Positions 1-5,322 of a DNA stretch of 7,938 bases are shown here, one piece after another. The stretch comes from Candidatus Delongbacteria bacterium (GTDB lineage: Bacteria; CAIWAD01; BS150m-G50). The notes beneath the pieces are model-generated. The model did no database searches. It was given only the letters and a program-made list of their open reading frames with translations, and had not been told where the DNA came from. Location: contig JADHUQ010000108.1 of the NCBI GenBank assembly GCA_016784425.1, positions 1 through 7,938 of the forward strand, read 5' to 3'. A program made the position numbers and the translations under genes. Within the stretch, counting starts at the first letter, position 1. The number at the start of each line of letters is the position of its first letter.

Positions 1-1993
1 CATCCTCATCATTGGCGTCTCCGGGGTGGCAGACATCACAGGAATTTTCGGTAAAAGGGCTGTGTGAATTCTGGAATATCAGACCCTCGCCCAGAGAAGC
101 GTGCGGGTCGTGACACTTCCTGCAGTCGAGTTGCTCGCCGCTTAATCCCAGATGACTGGTGGTGAAAGACTCCTCATCGCCATCGTGACAATCGAGACAC
201 AGCTCCGGAATCGCGCTCACCAGCAGGGTTTCTCTGCCACTGGTGTGGGGCTGGTGGCATACAAGACAGTCCAGATCACCGGCCGGTGGGTGTGTCGTAT
301 CGGTTGCAAGTCGTTCAGCCAGGCTGGTGTGACAGGTCAGACAGAGGCGGCCACTCTGATCAGGCAGTAGTTGTTCCAGCTGACCTGCGTGGGGTAAATG
401 ACAGGCGGTACATTCACCGTCACTGAACGGCTGGTGACTGCTGCCGCCAGCGGGTGTCTCACCGGCAAGATCGTCGTGACAGCTGAAACAGAGCTGATCC
501 TGCCGATCTACCAGCAGATCAGGGAAACGGGAAGCATGGTGTGTGTGGCATTCGGTACAGGCTCCCTCTTCCCAGGGAGGGTGCACCACCTCGAAAGCGC
601 CACTATCATGCTGATCGGTATGACAGGTGATACAGAGCTCATCCGGAGAGTCGCGGAGCAGCCCCGCGCCAGCGGACGAGTGGGGAGCATGACAGCCGTT
701 GCAGTCGCCGGTCTTCACCGGTGTATGTACCACTTTATCTACACCCCACTCCACCAGATCGTCGTGACAATCACCACAGAGACGGGTGCGGGGAGCGGTG
801 GTGAGAGCCTGATAGTTTGAACCGTGGGGCTGGTGACAATCCAGACAGGCCCCCTCTTCAAAAGGTGGATGGACGAGCTCCCCATCCAGCTCAGCTGCGA
901 GATCAGTATGACAACTGAAACAGAGTTCGGTGGTTCCGGATGTGAGCAGCGCCAGCTCTTCCTGTCCGTGGGCGGTGTGACAATTACTGCAGTCCTCCAG
1001 AGCGGGGGGGTGCTGTGAAGCACCCATCAGTACACTGACCAGCTCCGAATGGCAATCGAGGCAGAGATTGTTGACAGTCTGATTCAGCAGGGGACTGCGG
1101 GCGGATCCGTGGGCATTGTGGCACTGGAGACAGGCTCCAGCGGCAACCGGTGTGTGAACCCCCTCAGGAGCTACCTCGGAAGCATCATGGCAATCAGCAC
1201 AGAGCTCCTCCGCATCCGCACCCAGTTCAAACGGCTCAGGGTCGTCAGGCGGGTTGTGACATGATTCGCACTCCCCCTCCTCCACGACGGCATGTAGAGA
1301 ACTGGTAAAGAGCCTTTCGGTGGCGGCGCTATGCGGTGTATGGCAGATAGTGCAGTCCCGTTCACCTACCGGGTAGCCAAAGTGTCCTCCAGCCAGTGCG
1401 TCCGTTTCGGTTTCATGACAGCTCTTGCAGAGCTCCTGCTGGTTCTGTTTCAACAGCTGCGGGTGATCGCTGCCATGGGCTTCGTGGCAGTTGAAGCAAC
1501 CCTCGGTAAGTGGTGCATGTACCTGGTCACGGGTGAATTCAGAGCTGGGATGACAACTGAAACAGAGCTGTTCCGGATCATCCTTCAGGAAGGCTGCTCC
1601 ACGGCCGGCATGGGGATCGTGACACGCCAGGCAGCGACCTTTTGCCGCCGGTTGGTGGGTGTACTCCTTTTGCAGTCCGATCTCCTCATCCGCGTGACAC
1701 AACTGGCAGAGAGCGGCGCCGGTTTCCTTCAGACGCAGAACCCCGACCAGTCCATGTGGTTTGTGGCAGGAGAGACACTCGCTGCGCGCGAAGGGCTGAT
1801 GGGGGGTCCCGCTGGCAATTTCTTCCTGGGGATGGCACTCCAGGCAATTACCGGTACGGGAGAACCGTTTACCCTTTTTAATCTGAGCGGTTGTCTGATC
1901 CGGGGTCAACAGGAAAACAGACAACGCCAACACCAGCAGGATGACGATTCCGCTATAGAGACCGAACTTATTCGCTACCGAGTAGTTCTTCAA
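1..1993 (-). CDS. Giant multiheme c-type cytochrome, doubled-CXXCH family, C-terminus missing (26 heme motifs visible)
   Basis: An exported electron-transfer protein that should carry at least 26 covalently bound hemes. The minus-strand frame is open from 1993 to the left edge (664 codons, no stop), so the C-terminus lies outside. Residues 1-30 form a signal peptide or membrane anchor: a basic, polar start followed by the hydrophobic stretch GIVILLVLALSVFLL. Cysteines opening the CXXCH motifs are at residues 50, 73, 96, 121, 144, 166, 189, 214, 242, 265, 288, 311, 335, 358, 383, 406, 431, 454, 479, 502, 528, 551, 576, 599, 624 and 652. Most motifs alternate between a plain one (ELCFSCH-like) and one preceded by HxP about seven residues upstream and followed by PHxS; these extra histidines are likely distal heme ligands. 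The start is TTG at 1993, with GAGG six bases upstream, and it overlaps the end of the foldase gene by 26 bases. No ATG or GTG lies between the upstream stop (2012-2014) and this point. Periplasmic or extracellular location is inferred. It resembles the cytochrome c3/doubled-CXXCH superfamily; I cannot assign a named family such as OmcZ or OmcS. Confidence 0.95.
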   Translation of the reverse strand, partial: MKNYSVANKFGLYSGIVILLVLALSVFLLTPDQTTAQIKKGKRFSRTGNCLECHPQEEIASGTPHQPFARSECLSCHKPHGLVGVLRLKETGAALCQLCHADEEIGLQKEYTHQPAAKGRCLACHDPHAGRGAAFLKDDPEQLCFSCHPSSEFTRDQVHAPLTEGCFNCHEAHGSDHPQLLKQNQQELCKSCHETETDALAGGHFGYPVGERDCTICHTPHSAATERLFTSSLHAVVEEGECESCHNPPDDPEPFELGADAEELCADCHDASEVAPEGVHTPVAAGACLQCHNAHGSARSPLLNQTVNNLCLDCHSELVSVLMGASQHPPALEDCSNCHTAHGQEELALLTSGTTELCFSCHTDLAAELDGELVHPPFEEGACLDCHQPHGSNYQALTTAPRTRLCGDCHDDLVEWGVDKVVHTPVKTGDCNGCHAPHSSAGAGLLRDSPDELCITCHTDQHDSGAFEVVHPPWEEGACTECHTHHASRFPDLLVDRQDQLCFSCHDDLAGETPAGGSSHQPFSDGECTACHLPHAGQLEQLLPDQSGRLCLTCHTSLAERLATDTTHPPAGDLDCLVCHQPHTSGRETLLVSAIPELCLDCHDGDEESFTTSHLGLSGEQLDCRKCHDPHASLGEGLIFQNSHSPFTENSCDVCHPGDANDED
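26..1846 (-). repeat. Tandem heme-doublet array (CXXCH A/B repeat units)
   Basis: This is the protein-level repeat inside the cytochrome gene. Type-A motifs follow a Leu (hemes 1, 3, 5, 7, then even numbers 10 to 24, with minor variation at heme 1). Type-B motifs are preceded by His-x-Pro and most are followed by (P/A)HxS (hemes 2, 4, 6, 8, 9, then odd numbers 11 to 25, and 26). The gap from a B motif to the next A motif is exactly 18 residues in all 11 cases. The A-to-B gap varies from 17 to 21. Two B-to-B junctions, hemes 8-9 and 25-26, both have a gap of exactly 23 residues. On the plus strand the array appears as a periodic RTGRCA-N6-RCA pattern, the reverse complement of the heme motif. 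Confidence 0.93.
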
Positions 1994-3629
1994 TTTTATC
2001 CTCAAAATATATTATCTGCGAATTATCCTTCAGGATCTGCAGATGGTTTTCCAGCAGATCGTTGAACTTGAGTTGGAACATCACTTCCCGGATTCTGGGG
2101 TCAACTTCGGCCAGTGTTTTCAGCCTGCCGGGGCGCCGGTCTTTAACGCTTAAAAAATACCAGCCCCCTTCGATCTGAAACGGACCGCAGTATTCGCCCT
2201 GTCCGAGGGGGGTAAGTTTTTCGGCAACTACATCTGGAAAAATGTCGAGTGACGCCCACTCACCTGTGGCCAGTTTGGCCTCTTCAGGAGCACCGAACAG
2301 TTTTTCGACAAAACCGAAATCGGCTCCCCCTTCCAACCGTGACCGTACAACCTCTACCTGCTCTTCAGTATGGACGTGGAGTTCTTCAAGTTTCAATTCG
2401 TCCGATTCGTGGAAGTCCTCCAGGTGTTCATTATAATACTCTTCGAACTCAGCGTGGCTGAATACAATCCGCGACGCTATCATCTCCTGCAGGTAGATAT
2501 TGATAAGACCGGAGTGGAGCAGCTCCAGCCATCCTGCATCGACAGTGGGTGCAGTCATATAGCCATCGTTCCTCGCAGCACAGAGTAACAACACACCCTG
2601 AGTCAGCTTTTCACAGGAAGCCTGGAAATGGGTTTCAAAGGTGTCACTGGCCGACTGCATGGCGTTATAGGATATTTCCTGGCGCAGGTCATTATCTGTC
2701 ACCAGCAGCTCGTCGTCAAAACTGAAGACCGGTGTCGCTGTTCCCTGCATGAAAGCGGGGGTAAAGAGGTTGGGCGAGTCACTCCTGATAGCGTTCAAAG
2801 CTGTGGAATCAACCTGGAGGGGATAAGCCCGGGACAAACTGTCGAGAAATCTCAACCAGGCTTCATCCCTTTTTTCATACTGCAGGTCACGACGGATACG
2901 GCCTGACAGCATCTGGAACTCTGCAGTGTCCGCCACCGACCGCTCCTCAATCCGCAGAAAGGTGTAGACATCCCTCAACGGAAACGGGTTGGAGATAGCC
3001 CCTACCGGCAGATCCACAGCCTGATCCCGGAACTCATTAATGATGTCAGCCCAGAGCTTCTTTTTGTGCAGTCCCCCTTTGAAACGGCGGGAGTCGTAGG
3101 AGACAGCTCTGGCGATGGAGTCCATGGAAGCACCCTGCCGGATATCCTCGATCAGCTGCTCCGCTTCTGCGAGAGTGCCAATGGAGACCGTACGGATCTG
3201 CATTCGCCAGTACATCTCCCGGAATACCTCCATCATCTCTTCCTGACTTACCTCGAGATCGGGCTGGAACCGCTCCTTGATATACAGCTTGCGGGCCGCG
3301 TTGTGGCGGTATTCCTCCAGCTCCCCCTCCAGCTCCTCCTCCATGCCGAGCGCCAGGGCGTCCTGGATGATGATTCTGTCATTGACCAGCTTGTCGAGGA
3401 GCCTGCGGTAATCGAAGGAGGACCTCTGCTCGTCGGACTGATGCTGGTGGGTCTCACCCAGCAGTTTCACCAGATGGTCAACCGCGATAGTGTCACCATT
3501 GACAATCGCCAACGGTTCGATCTCCTCTGCTGCGGCTGTCCGGATCTGCAGGAAAGAGAGCGTTACAATGATAGACAGTACTAGTACGGTACCCGACCAG
3601 CGCCGGTATAAGGGGGTATTGATATGCAA
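1968..3629 (-). CDS. SurA-like periplasmic parvulin/foldase with two SurA_N-PPIC modules
   Basis: A predicted periplasmic chaperone or peptidyl-prolyl isomerase of 553 residues. Residues 1-34 are a Sec signal peptide ending in TAAA before EE. A helical SurA_N-like region starts at about 38 (LAIVNGDTI). A first PPIC-type domain spans about 141-232, with GG at 185-186 and YTFLRIEE closing it. A second helical region (about 300-408, with a YYNEHLEDF segment) leads to a second PPIC-type domain (about 412-500, closing with GWYFLSVKD). The protein is thus a tandem repeat of one architecture. The histidines usually conserved in parvulins appear replaced by T147 and T223 in the first domain, and by E416 and Y491 in the second, so it may work mainly as a chaperone. 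The position directly before the cytochrome, with overlapping reading frames, suggests that the cytochrome is its client. The start is unsure: TTG at 3629 is the only standard start before the hydrophobic segment, but its GGAG abuts the codon. Confidence 0.88.
   Translation of the reverse strand: MHINTPLYRRWSGTVLVLSIIVTLSFLQIRTAAAEEIEPLAIVNGDTIAVDHLVKLLGETHQHQSDEQRSSFDYRRLLDKLVNDRIIIQDALALGMEEELEGELEEYRHNAARKLYIKERFQPDLEVSQEEMMEVFREMYWRMQIRTVSIGTLAEAEQLIEDIRQGASMDSIARAVSYDSRRFKGGLHKKKLWADIINEFRDQAVDLPVGAISNPFPLRDVYTFLRIEERSVADTAEFQMLSGRIRRDLQYEKRDEAWLRFLDSLSRAYPLQVDSTALNAIRSDSPNLFTPAFMQGTATPVFSFDDELLVTDNDLRQEISYNAMQSASDTFETHFQASCEKLTQGVLLLCAARNDGYMTAPTVDAGWLELLHSGLINIYLQEMIASRIVFSHAEFEEYYNEHLEDFHESDELKLEELHVHTEEQVEVVRSRLEGGADFGFVEKLFGAPEEAKLATGEWASLDIFPDVVAEKLTPLGQGEYCGPFQIEGGWYFLSVKDRRPGRLKTLAEVDPRIREVMFQLKFNDLLENHLQILKDNSQIIYFEDKIEELLGSE
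2000..2004 (-). promoter_or_regulatory. Ribosome binding site of the cytochrome gene
   Basis: The minus strand reads TGAGG, then ATAAAA, then the TTG codon at 1993-1991. The GAGG core is therefore six bases from the start. It lies inside the last codons of the foldase gene, so translation of the cytochrome is probably coupled to translation of the foldase. This site is what decides for the TTG start over the other in-frame TTG at 2005. Confidence 0.75.
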
Positions 3630-3652
3630 CTCCAGTCTATGTTTAGGTTTTC

Positions 3653-4726
3653 TTAATCAGCTGATGAAACCCGGTTGGACTGTAACGAATCCAGCAGTTC
3701 CGGAAGTACGGCTAGTGCATCCTGCATCACCCGGCCGGTGGATTCTACCCGTCCAAAACCCAGTATCAACTCACTGTCGCTGCCCCGGCGGCAGCTATAA
3801 CGACCCGCCAGCAGACGGCCGCTGGACGGTTCCAGAACCCGCGCGGTGAACTCGAACATGGCTCCCTCGCCGCTGCTTCCCTCCTGAGCGGTCAACAAGG
3901 CCTCGGCGCACCCGGTTACCAGATAATCAGGCTTAAAAAGTTCGTGAAGCTGTACGAGTGTCTCCAGATCTATCTCACCGACCGGCAGAAATCCATTTTG
4001 CAGAAACAGCTCGTGCTCCAGTCCCGGATCCATCACGTTGTAACCTGATCTGACCAGGGTACTCAGTAACATATTATCAACTGCCTCTCCGGTTCTCCCC
4101 TTCCCGGTGCTGTTCTCAAAGGGAATCATCACTATCCGGGGATAGGGGGTACCGCTACTGTCCACCGGTGAGACCGGCAGTGTGAGTTCCTGAATCAGCT
4201 CCCGTACAACCAGCTCGATCAGGCGATCTTTATCATAGGGAGAATTCTGCATGAAAGGTTTAACCTGCTCGACACTGCTGCCGGCGGTTGATGTGGCTCG
4301 GACGATCGTTTGATCGCTCAACTGGAGGATACGACTCGACAGAGCAATCTCAGGGGTAGGCTCTGGCAGGTAGAAATTTATGGAGCAGATCATCAGGTAA
4401 TTGCACCCGGTTTCCAGACGGATCGTTTCGGCTTCCCTTGCAGTCACCCTGCCGTTGGAGCGAATGCGATTGCGTTTGAGCAGCGGTCGCAACTCTCCCC
4501 CTGTGAGCAGTTCGATCCCCTGCTCCTGCATGACTACCTGGAGCAGGCTGTCCACACTTTGAAGTGGTTCCCGGTAACCGCTGAGATTCTGCAGCGGCAT
4601 CAGCACCAGCGGCGTGGGGATAAATGTGGTGGTGTCGACAGGTTCGCTGTTCCTGCCTGCAGCTGTTTGAGCCCCCAACCAGATGAGCAGGATGATCAAA
4701 CAGCGGCTTGACAATGGGGACGGCAT
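3653..4726 (-). CDS. Exported protein with two CsgG/TolB-N-like domains, function unknown
   Basis: A 357-residue secreted protein that I cannot assign to a characterised family. Residues 1-24 look like a signal peptide with the hydrophobic core CLIILLIWLGA and a likely cut after TAA or TAAG. Residues about 38-150 and about 197-345 each begin with a beta-strand motif typical of CsgG/LpoB/TolB-N-like domains: PLVLMPLQNLSG in the first and RIVMIPFENSTG in the second. Each then shows a helix, a (G/P)xNYLM or PDYLVTGCAE strand, and a strand before SSGRLLAGR in the second copy. A Cys at residue 9 lies inside the signal peptide and is not a lipobox. ATG at 4726 is chosen because it gives a well-shaped signal peptide and sits eight bases after the upstream stop. 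A GTG at 4771 in the same frame would add 15 polar residues and overlap the upstream gene. It is probably periplasmic, acting with the neighbouring lipoprotein. Confidence 0.8.
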   Translation of the reverse strand: MPSPLSSRCLIILLIWLGAQTAAGRNSEPVDTTTFIPTPLVLMPLQNLSGYREPLQSVDSLLQVVMQEQGIELLTGGELRPLLKRNRIRSNGRVTAREAETIRLETGCNYLMICSINFYLPEPTPEIALSSRILQLSDQTIVRATSTAGSSVEQVKPFMQNSPYDKDRLIELVVRELIQELTLPVSPVDSSGTPYPRIVMIPFENSTGKGRTGEAVDNMLLSTLVRSGYNVMDPGLEHELFLQNGFLPVGEIDLETLVQLHELFKPDYLVTGCAEALLTAQEGSSGEGAMFEFTARVLEPSSGRLLAGRYSCRRGSDSELILGFGRVESTGRVMQDALAVLPELLDSLQSNRVSSAD

Positions 4727-4734
4727 AATTGACT

Positions 4735-5307
4735 CTATTGAATGAGTGTACCCAGTGTGCGGCGGACGCACTCTCTGGAAACAGCACCATGTGATTTCTC
4801 ACCTGTTCCCAGCAAAGTTGCCCAGAAACTTCGACCGTTCTCGGTGTGCGTGGCAGACCAGACACTTACACCTGATTCGGTATCCACCAGGCTGGCAACG
4901 AGGGTGACCACACTGATGTTAGCCGATCCGCTGCGTTGTTGCGATGATTCATTCACCGAACCCAGAAACAACGCCTGCACTTGCAGTTCGCGCCCCAGTT
5001 CCTTGATCTGCTCCTGGGTGAGATCAGCCGTGCGCAAAGTTGCGTACTGCTGCATTACCAGAGCAACTTCACCCGGTTCGACCACCTCAAAAGTCTCGCT
5101 TGCCAGCAGTTCGGTGATAAACAGGCGGGTGATCCTGGCCCCCGCCCCCTGGTCGGTGGTGAGGTTCTCGAAAGGGATGACAGCCACGCGCTCGACATAG
5201 TCGAGATTGTATTGCGGGTGGATGAACACCGTCGGTTTCAAACCCGCGCATCCGATAATCAGCAGGGTAAGACCGATGTTGAGCATTGCCGAAAAAGTTA
5301 TCTTCAT
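4735..5307 (-). CDS. Outer-membrane lipoprotein with CsgG/LpoB/GNA1162-like domain
   Basis: A 190-residue predicted lipoprotein. The lipobox is IIGC with the lipidated Cys at residue 20, followed by Ala, which fits sorting to the outer membrane under Lol rules (no Asp at +2). The mature part opens with the hallmark VAVIPFENLTTD (residues about 42-53), then a helix, VVEPGEV, a helix with KELGRELQVQALFLGSV, and the strand VTLVASLVDTESGVSVWSATHT. This layout is shared by CsgG, FlgO, LpoB and GNA1162-type proteins. It is shorter than CsgG (about 277 residues) and I see no obvious room for CsgG's pore-forming hairpins, so it is more likely a periplasm-facing accessory lipoprotein than a channel. 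The start is ATG at 5307 with AGGG seven bases upstream, 15 bases after the barrel gene. Role in the cluster is inferred: assembly or stabilisation of the outer-membrane complex. Confidence 0.85.
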   Translation of the reverse strand: MKITFSAMLNIGLTLLIIGCAGLKPTVFIHPQYNLDYVERVAVIPFENLTTDQGAGARITRLFITELLASETFEVVEPGEVALVMQQYATLRTADLTQEQIKELGRELQVQALFLGSVNESSQQRSGSANISVVTLVASLVDTESGVSVWSATHTENGRSFWATLLGTGEKSHGAVSRECVRRTLGTLIQ

Positions 5308-5322
5308 TTTACTGCCCTGGGG

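Noticed and set aside
398..820. Plus-strand open frame of 140 codons
   Set aside because: Antisense shadow of heme repeats in the cytochrome gene, with the same periodic pattern as the neighbouring plus-strand frames.
26..1846. CRISPR-like periodic pattern of short conserved words on the plus strand
   Set aside because: The spacing is in multiples of three, the conserved words are heme-motif codons, and the repeats are not exact. It is a protein repeat.
1331..2065. A 244-codon plus-strand open frame with repeated TETEL-like segments
   Set aside because: It lies antisense to the heme array; the repeated residues are the reverse complement of CXXCH codons. No family resemblance and no ribosome site that would favour it over the minus-strand cytochrome.
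3630..3652. Promoter or terminator in the gap before the foldase gene
   Set aside because: The 23-base gap is too short and shows no hairpin with a T-run and no convincing -10/-35 pair, so it reads as an internal operon gap.
4727..4771. GTG at 4771 as start of the two-domain protein
   Set aside because: It would overlap the upstream gene by 37 bases and add 15 polar residues in front of a normal signal peptide. ATG at 4726 fits better.
4350..4865. A 171-codon minus-strand open frame
   Set aside because: It overlaps the ends of two better-supported genes in another frame and has no signal peptide or recognisable domain.
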